Assembly: GCF_009193325.2 (NCBI RefSeq)
Contig: NZ_CP059856.1
Span: 4,836,001 to 4,900,000 of the forward strand
Direction: 5' to 3'
Source: Bacteroides zhangwenhongii
GTDB lineage: Bacteria > Bacteroidota > Bacteroidia > Bacteroidales > Bacteroidaceae
DNA: 64,000 nucleotides
The notes under the pieces were generated by a model that was given only the letters and a program-made list of their open reading frames with translations, was not told where the DNA came from and did no database searches. Of this stretch, positions 26,188 through 36,057 are shown one piece after another (the first letter of the stretch is position 1; every line of letters begins with the position of its first letter). The position numbers and the translations under genes are program-made.

Positions 26188-27063
26188 TTACTTCTCTCTA
26201 TATTCCTGTGGAGTCATCCCTACATGCTTCCGAAAATATTTATTGAAAAAAGACAAATTGCTAAAGCCTAACGAGAATGCTATTTCTTTCACCGGTAAAC
26301 GGGTAGACTTTAATTGTGCCTTAGCATTCATTATTATCATACCTGTAATAATCACCAACGGACTATGCCCACTTGCCTTTCGAATTGTACTGGAGAAATG
26401 TGCCGGTGTCACTCCGCATTTATCAGCATAGAAAGCAACTTCATGCTCTTTTGTGTAATTCGCCATTAATATTTGAACAAATTGCCGATATAATTCATGT
26501 TCACGTTTGAGAGGTTCATTCACTACTGTTTGTTGTCGACTATACAACTCTTTCACTCCTTGAAAAAAGATGGTAAGAATAGAACGAAGGATTTCTTTAT
26601 TTTCCAATGTATTAGGCAAAGAATAAGCCCTGATTAATAAGCTATAAGCATTACGAAACAAAGTTGCAATCTCTTCCGGTAAAGGAACAACCGGAGTATT
26701 CAGTATGTTTGGCAATAAGCCCAACAACGAATCGACATAATTCACTGAGGCGACAAAGTCAGAAGAAAATCCGGCAAAGCAAACACGGGTATCCGAAGAT
26801 ACTTCATGTATTTGGATAAATGAATTAGGAAGAAGAGTGATAAAGTCATTTCGACGAATGACTACCTCCAACAAATTTATGGTGGCACGAACAGTTCCCT
26901 CCGTACAAAGTATAAAAAGCCCGGCTTTTATCTGACAGGGAAATCGACTATACATATTTAATATATCACCAGTAATATTATCATCCGCTATAAAATCAAT
27001 AGGAAGATCAAATTTAGGAAGATTACCATCTATTATCATAATCAAAAAAATTAAGTTGCCCAA
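26188..27063 (-). CDS. AraC-family transcriptional regulator
   Basis: A 291-residue protein with a cupin-like N-terminal sensing region (about 10-150) and a C-terminal double HTH (about 190-290): first helix-turn-helix around VAFYADKCGVTPAHFSSTIR, second around VKEIAFSLGFSNLSFFNKYF, ending GMTPQEYR. It is encoded divergently from the DUF4925/TonB-receptor operon with a 213-bp shared intergenic region. That arrangement suggests it controls that operon in response to a small molecule; this is inference. Met9 (27039) is an alternative start. Confidence 0.88.
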   Translation of the reverse strand: MGNLIFLIMIIDGNLPKFDLPIDFIADDNITGDILNMYSRFPCQIKAGLFILCTEGTVRATINLLEVVIRRNDFITLLPNSFIQIHEVSSDTRVCFAGFSSDFVASVNYVDSLLGLLPNILNTPVVPLPEEIATLFRNAYSLLIRAYSLPNTLENKEILRSILTIFFQGVKELYSRQQTVVNEPLKREHELYRQFVQILMANYTKEHEVAFYADKCGVTPAHFSSTIRKASGHSPLVIITGMIIMNAKAQLKSTRLPVKEIAFSLGFSNLSFFNKYFRKHVGMTPQEYREK

Positions 27064-27276
27064 AGATAGTTTTTCTTTTGAGACCTTTGTTATAACACAT
27101 TAAGAATAGAACAACATATCTAATAAATGGAACATCTATTTAATATTTCATTAGATTATACGAATTAAAATAGTAAATATAGAACATTGAATCCCAAATA
27201 TGGAGCTTGATAGCAAATAAACATTAAACGACCTTTGCAGAGTTTTAATTAATATTCTAATAAAAACTAAAAGAGA

Positions 27277-28482
27277 ATGAAAACTTCTAAGAAACTATTT
27301 TATGTCGCCTGTATGGCTTTACTCTTGGCTTCCTGCGAGAAAACCTACAACGACAAACTCTTTTGGCCGGGAGAAATCAGCCAGGAATATGGTTCGTATA
27401 TCAAGCCATACACTTTAGACCTAACCTACAGTGGAGAGAAATTGGCTGGAAAAACAGTCAACTTTAAAACGGAAGACAGTGAGACAGGAACACTGACATT
27501 AAACGATGTAATTCCGGGAGAAAACACAACTCCAATCAATGATGTGCAATTGAATGAAAGTGGAGAAAAAGATGCTTATACATTCAATGGGACGAGCGTT
27601 ACGAAAACAGGGGCTGAAGTTAAATATAGCGGTAGAATTACACCGAAAGCTATGCAATTGTCACTTGAGGTGACGATGGCTCATTACGGTTCTGTTGCGA
27701 ATACATACGTATTCCCCGCCTACTCACATACAACAACCGAAGAAGTAACAGTACGCAATAGTGGAGCTAGTTATGTAAACATAACAGTAAAAGAAGAAAA
27801 CGAATCGATAAAACCAATCATCCTACAAATAAAACAGACTGCAACCAATGTTTTAGACGTACTTTTTCCTTATATATTGAAAGATTTAACGTTAGAGAGA
27901 AATGGGCTTGTTACTGCCAATTATACTACCAGTTCCATAAACCTTGATGAAATTATAGAGATTGCCAATGCAAATAAAACAGACGCAGAGTTTAAAAGCC
28001 TGCTTCGACAACGTACCTATGTTCCTTCCCCTATAGGATTAGCTTATTGGAATCAAACAGATGATAATTCATTTGTATTACAATTGAACATACCCGCCAT
28101 CATCTCCCTTATTACTCAAAATAATGGACAAGAAATAGATAATCAACTCATCATCGGCATTAGCGAAGCACTTATCAAATCTGATCCAGTACGATTGAAA
28201 CTAGCATTAAGCGCTCTCAATACTGTTCTGAATAATCAAATACTGACGTATATTTTAAAGGTAGACGATGTCACTTTCACTATGCTAATGTCATGGCTAA
28301 AGAATGGTGTTCCAATGGAAATCAGCCAAACAACAAAGGATCATACCTATATCTATTTCAATAAAGAAAGTCTTACACCGTTCGTCAATATCATTTCGTC
28401 ATTATTGAAAATGGATTTAAAAGAAGTTACCACATTATTAGACAAAATGGAAATAGGAGTCGATCTCACTATTCAACAATAA
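27277..28482 (+). CDS. DUF4925-type lipoprotein, first of a tandem pair
   Basis: A 401-residue lipoprotein (LLLASC, Cys20). It has an N-terminal beta-rich half (about 25-165) and a helical C-terminal half built around the landmark YVPSPIGLAYWNQTDDNSF (about 248-266) and repeated amphipathic helices with TLLDKMEIG at the end. I assign DUF4925 from overall resemblance; no function is established for it. The next gene is a paralogue with the same layout (IPSPKGFANWHQKND in the same place), so a tandem duplication is visible. It is first in an operon with the paralogue (28-nt gap) and a TonB-dependent receptor, and is probably an outer-membrane partner of that receptor. Confidence 0.75.
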   Translation: MKTSKKLFYVACMALLLASCEKTYNDKLFWPGEISQEYGSYIKPYTLDLTYSGEKLAGKTVNFKTEDSETGTLTLNDVIPGENTTPINDVQLNESGEKDAYTFNGTSVTKTGAEVKYSGRITPKAMQLSLEVTMAHYGSVANTYVFPAYSHTTTEEVTVRNSGASYVNITVKEENESIKPIILQIKQTATNVLDVLFPYILKDLTLERNGLVTANYTTSSINLDEIIEIANANKTDAEFKSLLRQRTYVPSPIGLAYWNQTDDNSFVLQLNIPAIISLITQNNGQEIDNQLIIGISEALIKSDPVRLKLALSALNTVLNNQILTYILKVDDVTFTMLMSWLKNGVPMEISQTTKDHTYIYFNKESLTPFVNIISSLLKMDLKEVTTLLDKMEIGVDLTIQQ

Positions 28483-28510
28483 TTATCTTAACCATCAAAA
28501 AGAAAGAACA

Positions 28511-29827
28511 ATGAAAAAGATATCTATTTTAATGACAGGCTTCCTTGTCATAACGCTCAGTTTACTGACATCTTGTGATAATGATCATTACGGACCGGCT
28601 CCGGTAGATGTGACAGCTAATTATTCAAACAAGCTATCAAATCCCAATCCAAACTTAATTCTTACCTATAATGGAGAAACGATGATTGGAAAATCTGTAG
28701 ACTTTAGTACTGTAACCGGAGAAACAGCTATTGTTACTCTTTATGATATTTTACCGGGAGAGAAAGAATTAAAAATGGTATCCATCCCTCTTTCCGGAGA
28801 TGAGGAAGGATATTCTTTTTCCGGGAGTGGAATGGGAGAGAACACTTTAACCTCCTTTAGATACGAAGGGCGTGTCACAAAAGGGCAGTTAACATTAAAT
28901 ATATCCAATCTTCACATGGGTAATGCTGAGTTATGGGCAAACACCTACAAACTACCTACAGTTATTAACGGTATCAAAAGGATTGTAGTGGGGGATATAT
29001 GGGGAGATGAATATACATGGCAAGAAGTTGATGGACAAGTTTTAAATGCATCATGCTATTTTTATGCAGACATAGAAGCTTCAGAAAGCGGAGCCACAAC
29101 TCAGACATGGGGTAATGCAATTCAAAACATTTTAAGCTATATCTTACCACAAGTTTTACAAGATATAACTTTAAGAGCAGATGGAAATATAACAGCCTCC
29201 TATTCTAATGAACCACTATCAGGACTAGATATGGAAACTATTTTTGGCTTTCTCTCAGTTCCACTGACACAAGATATGATCACTCCTCATATTGCTAATC
29301 GCAAATACATTCCATCTCCTAAAGGGTTTGCTAACTGGCATCAGAAAAATGACAAGTTTATATTAAAATTAAACTTAGCCAATATAATTTCTCAAATAGC
29401 TAGCGACAAGCATATAGATGCAAATATAATTAATGCAATCATTGATGCTATCTCTCAAATGGATCCGATGAAATTGAAAGAACTACTAACTACCCTTAAT
29501 CAAAGTCTAAACAACGACACACTTGGATTTCTGATCAATATCAATGATACCTCTTTCAAAGCACTTTTTAATTGGTTAACTACAGGAATTCCAATGCTTG
29601 TTACCTCAAAAGAGGGGCACACTCATATTTATTTAGATAAAGAAGAATTTACTCCTATAGCTAAATTACTTCCAGACTTGAGTCCATTAGTAATTAGTAT
29701 GCTTCCAGAGGATATGCAAGCATTAGGAAGCATAATCTCTGCGTTTTTAGATGGAATTTCGAAAGCTTTCCTTTCGCCCCAAAAAATCGAATTTGGTTTA
29801 GAGCTTGTACAAAGCAATAAAAAATAA
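28511..29827 (+). CDS. DUF4925-type lipoprotein, second of a tandem pair
   Basis: A 438-residue lipoprotein (LSLLTSC, Cys22, then DNDHYG). Domain layout as in the preceding paralogue: strands at 30-175 with LTYNGETMIGKSVDFS (compare LTYSGEKLAGKTVNFK there), then helices from about 200 with SPKGFANWHQKNDKF. It has an extra C-terminal helical stretch (about 385-420). The next start codon, that of the TonB receptor, is only 5 nt after its stop, so translation is likely coupled. Sequence is AT-rich compared with the PUL genes. Role unknown; binding of the receptor's ligand or of receptor loops is a reasonable guess. Confidence 0.75.
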   Translation: MKKISILMTGFLVITLSLLTSCDNDHYGPAPVDVTANYSNKLSNPNPNLILTYNGETMIGKSVDFSTVTGETAIVTLYDILPGEKELKMVSIPLSGDEEGYSFSGSGMGENTLTSFRYEGRVTKGQLTLNISNLHMGNAELWANTYKLPTVINGIKRIVVGDIWGDEYTWQEVDGQVLNASCYFYADIEASESGATTQTWGNAIQNILSYILPQVLQDITLRADGNITASYSNEPLSGLDMETIFGFLSVPLTQDMITPHIANRKYIPSPKGFANWHQKNDKFILKLNLANIISQIASDKHIDANIINAIIDAISQMDPMKLKELLTTLNQSLNNDTLGFLININDTSFKALFNWLTTGIPMLVTSKEGHTHIYLDKEEFTPIAKLLPDLSPLVISMLPEDMQALGSIISAFLDGISKAFLSPQKIEFGLELVQSNKK

Positions 29828-29832
29828 GAAAA

Positions 29833-32682
29833 ATGAAAAAACTACATATCCTAACTTTATTAATTAGTCTTATTGGATTTGGGAATAGTTTTGCCCAAAC
29901 CCTTAAAGGACATATATACGATGCAAAGACCAATGAACCATTGGTAGGAGCAGCCGTCACTTATAAGCTTCACGGCAATCAGGGAGTAGTATCCAACATC
30001 AACGGAGAATATGAAATCAAACTTCCAGAAGGAGGAGTTGACCTTGTTTTCAGTTATGTAGGTTATGAAGATGTGCTAATGCCTATTGTGATCAATAAAC
30101 GTGAAATTGTCACCAAAGACGTCTATATGAAAGAAAGCACCAAGCTACTGGAAGAAGTAGTGGTCAGTGCAGGACGTTTTGAGCAGAAGTTGAGCGATGT
30201 TACCGTCTCTATGGATGTAGTCAAATCAGGAGATATTGCCCGCCAGGCACCGACAGATATCTCCTCTACCCTTCGTACACTTCCCGGAGTAGATATTGTA
30301 GATAAACAGCCTTCCATGCGTGGTGGTAGCGGATGGACCTACGGAGTAGGTGCACGTAGCCAAATTCTGGTAGACGGAATGAGTACACTCAACCCTAAAA
30401 CCGGAGAAATAAATTGGAACACCGTACCTCTAGAAAATGTAGAACAAGTGGAAGTGATAAAAGGAGCTTCTTCGGTACTATATGGTTCGTCAGCACTGAA
30501 TGGTATTATCAATATCCGTACCGCCCGGCCGGGACTAACTCCGAAAACCAGGTTCAGTGCTTACGTCGGTGTATATGGTGATGCAGAAAATGATGAATAT
30601 CAATGGAGCGACAAGAGCTTTTGGAAAGAGGATAAATACGCAGTGAAACCTATCTTGCGTGGAAGCCTTCTTAGTGGTGTACGCAATCCTATTTACGAAG
30701 GATTCGACCTTTCCCACTCCCGCCGTATCGGTAATTTCGACGTTAGCGGAGGTATTAATCTCTTCACCGACGAAGGATATCGCGAACAAGGATACAACAA
30801 ACGTTTCCGGATGGGTGGGAGCCTGACCTATCATCAGCCGGATATGGGTATGAAACTGTTGAACTATGGATTCAATGTTGACTTCCTGTCCAACCAATAT
30901 GGAGATTTCTTTATCTGGCGTTCGCCGACAGAAGTATACAAGCCATCTCCTTTCACCAACATGGGACGTGAAGAAAATAACTTCCATATCGACCCTTTCA
31001 TCAACTATGTGAATCCGGAGAACGGTACATCACATAAGATTAAAGGCCGCTTCTATTATAGTGCCGACAACATTATACGCCCCACCAACGGAGCCTCCAT
31101 TACCGATATTCTAGGGAATATGGGAACCGATGCCCAAACAATACAGAATATAGCAGGAGGTGATTACAGTTCACTTTACCCGGCATTAGTTGGCATTGGT
31201 TCAGGACTTATCAATGGAAATCTGGAAAATGCAATGAATGGAATATTCACTTCATTAGGAAATATATTCCCGAATGCAACAACCGCCGACTATTGCGACT
31301 TAATCTCATGGACTATGGATCACGGGCTGCCCGCTGATTTAGACAAACTGATACAGGATGATAAATTGCCCAGTGATCTCGTTCCTTGGCTATCTAATGT
31401 TATTAATCCGTCACGCATTAATCCGAAAACACAGACGGACAAGAATTTCGACTATTACCTCGACTACCAATTTAATAAAAAATGGAACAGTGGTGCGCAA
31501 ATCACTACGGGGGTTACATTCGAACATATCCGCTATGATTCTGCCGTAATGGATGAGATATATAAAAGTGACAACATTGCCGCTTTCCTGCAATATGACC
31601 AACGTTTTTGGGACCGTCTGAGCGTATCGGCCGGTGTACGTGCCGAATACTACCGCGTAAACAGCCATCACCGAGAGGCGGAAACAAAAATATTCGGAAC
31701 AAAGGTCCCCTTCCGTCCTGTTTTCCGTGCCGGATTAAATTATCAATTGGCTGATTACAGTTTTATCCGTGCCAGCTTCGGACAGGGATACCGCAACCCG
31801 TCCATCAATGAAAAATACCTGCGTAAAGATATCGGTGGAGTCGGTATCTATCCTAATCTGGACATCAAACCGGAAAAGGGATTTAATGCGGAATTAGGAT
31901 TCAAACAGGGATATAAAGTCGGCAATCTGCAAGGATTTGTAGACCTTGCAGGATTCTATACGCAATATAAAGATATGGTTGAATTCCAGTTCGGTTTGTT
32001 CAACAATGCCAACTATACGATGATCAACAGTATTGGCGATGCCATTCAGATGTTGTCAGACGGTAAAGGCTTTGGAATCGGTGCCCAATTTCATAATGTA
32101 TCGAAAGCACAAATCTACGGTATTGAAATCTCTACAAACGGTGTGTACAACTTCAATAAAAATACAAAACTATTCTATAACTTAGGATATGTATATACCG
32201 AACCTCGTGATGCTGATTATCAGGAACGCAATGCCGTAGAAGGACTTTATACCGACCCGTTACAGATGAAGGAGAAATCAAATACGGGAAAATATCTGAA
32301 ATACCGTCCTAAACATAGCTTTAAAGCTACGGTAGATTTCCAGTGGAAGCGTATCAATGTAGGTGCCAACATTGCATGGAAGAGTAAAATTCTCGCAGTA
32401 GACTATTTGATGATGGACGAACGTGATAAACAGCAGAAAGATCTGATGGACTATGTACGCGGTATTCTCTTCGGCTATTCAAAAGGCGAGACACTGGCTA
32501 CTTACTGGAAAAAACACAATACGGATTATGCTACCGTCGACCTGCGTTTTGGAGTAAAAGCAACCAAAGAAGTAGCGTTCCAATTTATGGTAAATAACCT
32601 ATTGAACAAAGAATACAGCTATCGTCCTATGGCGGTTGCCGCTCCACGCACTTTCGTACTGAAAATGGATGTCACTTTCTAA
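29833..32682 (+). CDS. TonB-dependent receptor (cobalamin/siderophore-type architecture), substrate unknown
   Basis: A 949-residue outer-membrane receptor. Signal peptide 1-21 (NSFAQ), carboxypeptidase-D-like domain (24-105), TonB-box region LLEEVVVSAGRFEQ, plug (about 118-235 with SQILVDGMSTLNP and VEVIKGASSVLYGSSALNGI), barrel to the terminal RTFVLKMDVTF. It differs from SusC proteins: shorter, with the plug style of BtuB/FecA-type receptors, and there is no SusD gene. A helical insertion of about 115 residues (about 417-533) interrupts the barrel, where related receptors have a loop. It is last in an operon with two DUF4925 lipoproteins. The ligand is not evident: metal chelate, vitamin or peptide are all possible. 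Confidence 0.88.
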   Translation: MKKLHILTLLISLIGFGNSFAQTLKGHIYDAKTNEPLVGAAVTYKLHGNQGVVSNINGEYEIKLPEGGVDLVFSYVGYEDVLMPIVINKREIVTKDVYMKESTKLLEEVVVSAGRFEQKLSDVTVSMDVVKSGDIARQAPTDISSTLRTLPGVDIVDKQPSMRGGSGWTYGVGARSQILVDGMSTLNPKTGEINWNTVPLENVEQVEVIKGASSVLYGSSALNGIINIRTARPGLTPKTRFSAYVGVYGDAENDEYQWSDKSFWKEDKYAVKPILRGSLLSGVRNPIYEGFDLSHSRRIGNFDVSGGINLFTDEGYREQGYNKRFRMGGSLTYHQPDMGMKLLNYGFNVDFLSNQYGDFFIWRSPTEVYKPSPFTNMGREENNFHIDPFINYVNPENGTSHKIKGRFYYSADNIIRPTNGASITDILGNMGTDAQTIQNIAGGDYSSLYPALVGIGSGLINGNLENAMNGIFTSLGNIFPNATTADYCDLISWTMDHGLPADLDKLIQDDKLPSDLVPWLSNVINPSRINPKTQTDKNFDYYLDYQFNKKWNSGAQITTGVTFEHIRYDSAVMDEIYKSDNIAAFLQYDQRFWDRLSVSAGVRAEYYRVNSHHREAETKIFGTKVPFRPVFRAGLNYQLADYSFIRASFGQGYRNPSINEKYLRKDIGGVGIYPNLDIKPEKGFNAELGFKQGYKVGNLQGFVDLAGFYTQYKDMVEFQFGLFNNANYTMINSIGDAIQMLSDGKGFGIGAQFHNVSKAQIYGIEISTNGVYNFNKNTKLFYNLGYVYTEPRDADYQERNAVEGLYTDPLQMKEKSNTGKYLKYRPKHSFKATVDFQWKRINVGANIAWKSKILAVDYLMMDERDKQQKDLMDYVRGILFGYSKGETLATYWKKHNTDYATVDLRFGVKATKEVAFQFMVNNLLNKEYSYRPMAVAAPRTFVLKMDVTF

Positions 32683-32710
32683 ATGACTATTAAGATTTAT
32701 AATTGATTAC

Positions 32711-32744
32711 GAAACGGCTGCATAATGCAGTCGTTTCCTTTTTT
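32711..32744 (+). terminator. Terminator after the TonB-receptor operon
   Basis: GAAACGGCTGCAT (32711-32723) pairs with ATGCAGTCGTTTC (32725-32737) with a single G-T pair, followed by CTTTTTTG. Confidence 0.88.
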
Positions 32745-32778
32745 GCCCTATCCAGTCACATTTAATTTATATATTACG

Positions 32779-32786
32779 TATCTTTG
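32779..32786 (+). promoter_or_regulatory. -7 box of the 32818 gene
   Basis: TATCTTTG matches the Bacteroides -7 consensus and lies 31 bp before the ATG, giving a leader of about 25 nt. The -33 region is only T-rich. The presence of this box after the terminator shows that the following gene has its own promoter. Confidence 0.65.
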
Positions 32787-32817
32787 CACCCGAAAACAAA
32801 GAAATACAACCGATAAA

Positions 32818-33498
32818 ATGAAAAGACATATTGTACTTATTGCAATCCTATTTTACGCAGCCTTTGCACAGGCACAAGAAGTTTTTGTAAATGCAGATTT
32901 CGTCAGCAGCTATATCTGGCGTGGTATTGACAGCGGCAATGCAAGTGTGCAACCCTCACTCGGCCTCAACTGGAAAGGGTTGACCGTCTATGCTTGGGGT
33001 TCCACCGAGTTCCGGGAAAAAAATAATGAAATAGACCTTTCACTAGAATATGAGTATAAAAACCTGACTCTTTACTTCAATAACTACTTTACCCAAACAG
33101 AGGATGAACCTTTCAAATATTTCAATTACAGTTCACACTCCACCGGACATACTTTTGAAATAGGAGCCGGATATATGTTTAGCGAAAAATTTCCACTATC
33201 TGTAAGCTGGTACACCACATTTGCAGGAAATGACTACCGGGAAAACGGGAAACGCGCTTGGTCCAGTTACTGTGAATTGAGTTATCCTTTCAATGTGAAG
33301 GACGTAAATCTAAGTATCGAAGCAGGCTTTACACCTTGGGAAAGTTTTTATTCCAATAAATTCAATGTAGTCAACGTCGGGTTATCCGCAACAAAAGAAC
33401 TCAAAATTACCTCCAATTTTTCTTTGCCCATATTCGGAAAATTAATAGCTAACCCTTACGAGGAACAGGTCTATTTTGTATTCGGAATTACTCTTTAG
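32818..33498 (+). CDS. Outer-membrane beta-barrel protein (TorF-like putative porin)
   Basis: A 226-residue protein; ATG at 32818 starts a signal peptide (MKRHIVLIAILFYAAFAQAQ). The mature protein begins VFVNADFVSSYIWRGIDSG, the typical opening of TorF-family putative porins, and then alternates short aromatic/polar strands throughout (for example YEYKNLTLYFNNYF), ending with the barrel-type strand VYFVFGITL. About 10-12 strands can be drawn. It has its own promoter and is monocistronic, so its position after the receptor operon may be incidental. Substrate unknown. Confidence 0.7.
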   Translation: MKRHIVLIAILFYAAFAQAQEVFVNADFVSSYIWRGIDSGNASVQPSLGLNWKGLTVYAWGSTEFREKNNEIDLSLEYEYKNLTLYFNNYFTQTEDEPFKYFNYSSHSTGHTFEIGAGYMFSEKFPLSVSWYTTFAGNDYRENGKRAWSSYCELSYPFNVKDVNLSIEAGFTPWESFYSNKFNVVNVGLSATKELKITSNFSLPIFGKLIANPYEEQVYFVFGITL

Positions 33499-33608
33499 TT
33501 TATTCATTCCTCTAATAAAACTCCAATCCTACAATCAAATCAGATCACTTTATTCCAATTAAAACATATTATGTCCGGTAGAAAGTAACATGAATGAATA
33601 GTAAAAGA

Positions 33609-33648
33609 AAAGGAGGAGACTTCAAATCAAAGCTTCCTCCTTTCTCTA
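33609..33648 (-). terminator. Terminator of the GH18 PUL
   Basis: AAAGGAGGA (33609-33617) pairs with TCCTCCTTT (33635-33643). On the - strand it is followed by TCTTTT. It lies 20-60 bp after the stop of the last PUL gene. Confidence 0.7.
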
Positions 33649-33668
33649 AATTATAGCATTAACAACAG

Positions 33669-34886
33669 CTAATCGTTAGGATGAGCAAAATTATATAGCT
33701 CACTCCATTTAGGCGTTCCATCTAGAGTTATGTCATTCCCATTAGGACTACTATCCTTTAAAACTTTGCCACTGCCCTCATCACATTTCCAATATCCAAT
33801 CAAACCATCCGTATTTCCTGATATCTGACGTGACATACCATCCTGAATTGCTGTTGGCGTCAAACATTTTTTCCAAAGACGAATCTGAGCAAATTCTACT
33901 TGCATACTATAACCGCCATAAGAGAAACTACCACCAGCAAGCGTCATACTCGAAAATGCATGCTCTCTCGTATCAGCCTTGCTAACATTCTTTGTTCCAT
34001 CTTTATATAAAGTTATTTGGGTTCCATCATAAGTATAAGCAATATGATACCAAATATCAGGCCACCAAAATTCCTCACTATCCATATCAAATCCCGGATT
34101 ATCCATATGAAATTGCAAAGTAGGAGCTATTTGGGCAACACCATCAGCCCAATAACGAGGCAATATCTGATTAAATAAAATAGGAGCAGAACCATCATGA
34201 TAAATGTATTGTCTAAGCCATTTATTACTAAGTCCCACATAGCCATTAAGATCCCACTTATTATGATTATCAACTCTAAGCCAATATTCTATAGTCCATT
34301 GGTCGACTGGGATTTCATTTTTAAATCGAATCTGGGTAGTATTACTATTTTGTAAGATTACCGCTTTTTGTTTATTGGGAGAGGTCAGCAAATAAAGCAT
34401 ATGATTCGCATTTCCTTTCATCTCTATCGGTCCTTCAACAGAAGTAATTCTAATTGGAATAGCGTAAGCTTCACCATTTGGAGCCGTATATGGTTTTATA
34501 GTAAGATTAACAACAGGAGCCGATACATCGCCAGCAGTAATCGTTACTTCTTTTTCAAAACTCCTAAACTCTTCCGGAAGAACCTGATAATTCGCATCAT
34601 TCCTTTGATTATAATCATCAAGCAATTGTTGATCAATATCCAAAGTTACAGTTATATCTTGCTCAATAGCACGAACCAAACGAATAGTCAATGTTTTCAC
34701 AACTTCGCCTTCATCAATCAATTGTGTCTCCATCTGTTGATCGAATTTATTAGAAGGTGCGGCCTCCTGAATATATAATCCATTATCAATGGCCTTCATT
34801 TCCGCATCATCACAACCAAAGACTGATGTCAGAATAATTACCAATACCACATATTTAGAAAATCTAATCATCTTCATAGTTTTCAT
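33669..34886 (-). CDS. DUF1735 and LamG-domain surface lipoprotein (glycan-binding, PUL accessory)
   Basis: A 405-residue lipoprotein (LTSVFGC, then DDAEMK, a surface-export pattern). The DUF1735 immunoglobulin-like domain covers about 30-165, and a concanavalin/LamG-like jelly roll about 185-400 (WTIEYWLRVDNHNKW, WYHIAYTYDGTQITLYKDG, QIRLWKKCLTP, IGYWKCDEGSGKVLKDSSPNG). LamG modules of this kind bind or present glycans. It is the last gene of the second PUL, 20 nt after GH18. The same pair (DUF1735/LamG and GH18) occurs in Bacteroides loci for host N-glycans, such as the one containing BT3987. Met4 or Met6 could also be the start. Confidence 0.85.
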   Translation of the reverse strand: MKTMKMIRFSKYVVLVIILTSVFGCDDAEMKAIDNGLYIQEAAPSNKFDQQMETQLIDEGEVVKTLTIRLVRAIEQDITVTLDIDQQLLDDYNQRNDANYQVLPEEFRSFEKEVTITAGDVSAPVVNLTIKPYTAPNGEAYAIPIRITSVEGPIEMKGNANHMLYLLTSPNKQKAVILQNSNTTQIRFKNEIPVDQWTIEYWLRVDNHNKWDLNGYVGLSNKWLRQYIYHDGSAPILFNQILPRYWADGVAQIAPTLQFHMDNPGFDMDSEEFWWPDIWYHIAYTYDGTQITLYKDGTKNVSKADTREHAFSSMTLAGGSFSYGGYSMQVEFAQIRLWKKCLTPTAIQDGMSRQISGNTDGLIGYWKCDEGSGKVLKDSSPNGNDITLDGTPKWSELYNFAHPND

Positions 34887-34906
34887 TTTTAGTTATATTC
34901 ATAGTA

Positions 34907-36025
34907 TTAATGTTGGGCAGGATTCATCACCTGAATCACTTCGCGCATAAAAAAATAGTCATTTACCGGACGACACAAGTTAAAACGATACGCTCCTACA
35001 CCACCGATACGTGCATCCAATCCTGAACGATAATACATAGACATTCCCTTTAAAGAATACGTCGTCACACCGTCACGAGTCGTAAACTGTGGTCCTCCAT
35101 CTGATTTATGTTTCTCGAAGTCTTCACACCAAACTGTTTTACGAAGAATTGTAGCTTCATCTTCTATTGATCCGAATTTAGCCAACAGTTTATTGAAACG
35201 AGTATCTAAATCAGTATCACCCCGACTATAATATGCTTGAATCACATAATAATCCAATAGTCCACCGGATTCAGTATTCAAAGTCTGAGGTTCTCCATCC
35301 ACCATAAGAATACGGCCTGTTCCCGACTTCGGTCCAAAATTCTTCGATAACTCATCAAGAAGAATGTGCATACGTTCCGGATGACTGGAAATGTTACCCG
35401 GATAACCGTAATTCGGTTCATAGTCAATATCAAAACCGTCATAGTCATACTTATTGACAGAATCCGCAATAACCCGTGCATATTTACGGATAGCAGCCTC
35501 AATACCCTCTGGGGAGCCATCACCATAGTGATTATTGTAAGTCGGATGATATCCGGTTGCATACCATCCCCAATAAGCTGCCATAGCTTCTGCATAAGAG
35601 TTATATTGCACACCGTCTACTACATGGTCATTCTCCACAGAAGCAGGTGTCATACTTCTACCAATATCCATGATATGCTGGCAATACAATATCCGAGTTC
35701 CTTTCTTTTCCCTAACCTCTTTAAGATCACTTTTCTGCGCTTCTGTCAAATTGAAAGCGCCGCCCCACAAAGATACTAAATCCATGGAGTCGGGAATACC
35801 TCTCAATTGGTTATTCATATTGTCACCTGTCCCCGACCAATCGCTATACCATCCAAAACAAATAGGATGATCTGTTTTTTTATATTCACGCAAGGCTCGA
35901 TAGTAATCCTCGCTATTAATATTCACCGGTTCAGTAAATTTATTCTCCATTTCAGTCCAGTCACTACATTGCACAAATACTAGTACAGCGACAGACGCAA
36001 ATATGAAATATATTAATTTTCTCAT
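34907..36025 (-). CDS. GH18 glycosidase lipoprotein (endo-beta-N-acetylglucosaminidase-like)
   Basis: A 372-residue lipoprotein (AVLVFVQC, Cys20). The TIM barrel of family GH18 has the full catalytic motif DGFDIDYE with acid Glu203 and Asp199/Asp201 for substrate-assisted catalysis; the later strand YVIQAYYS corresponds to the conserved Q-x-Y pocket. Size and neighbours fit bacterial endo-beta-N-acetylglucosaminidases that cut the chitobiose core of N-glycans rather than chitinases. Surface location is likely. It is encoded between SusD and the DUF1735/LamG protein. Some GH18-like proteins in such loci only bind glycan; here the catalytic residues are intact. Confidence 0.88.
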   Translation of the reverse strand: MRKLIYFIFASVAVLVFVQCSDWTEMENKFTEPVNINSEDYYRALREYKKTDHPICFGWYSDWSGTGDNMNNQLRGIPDSMDLVSLWGGAFNLTEAQKSDLKEVREKKGTRILYCQHIMDIGRSMTPASVENDHVVDGVQYNSYAEAMAAYWGWYATGYHPTYNNHYGDGSPEGIEAAIRKYARVIADSVNKYDYDGFDIDYEPNYGYPGNISSHPERMHILLDELSKNFGPKSGTGRILMVDGEPQTLNTESGGLLDYYVIQAYYSRGDTDLDTRFNKLLAKFGSIEDEATILRKTVWCEDFEKHKSDGGPQFTTRDGVTTYSLKGMSMYYRSGLDARIGGVGAYRFNLCRPVNDYFFMREVIQVMNPAQH

Positions 36026-36057
36026 ACTATAATCTTAAAATTAACCATTAATAATCT

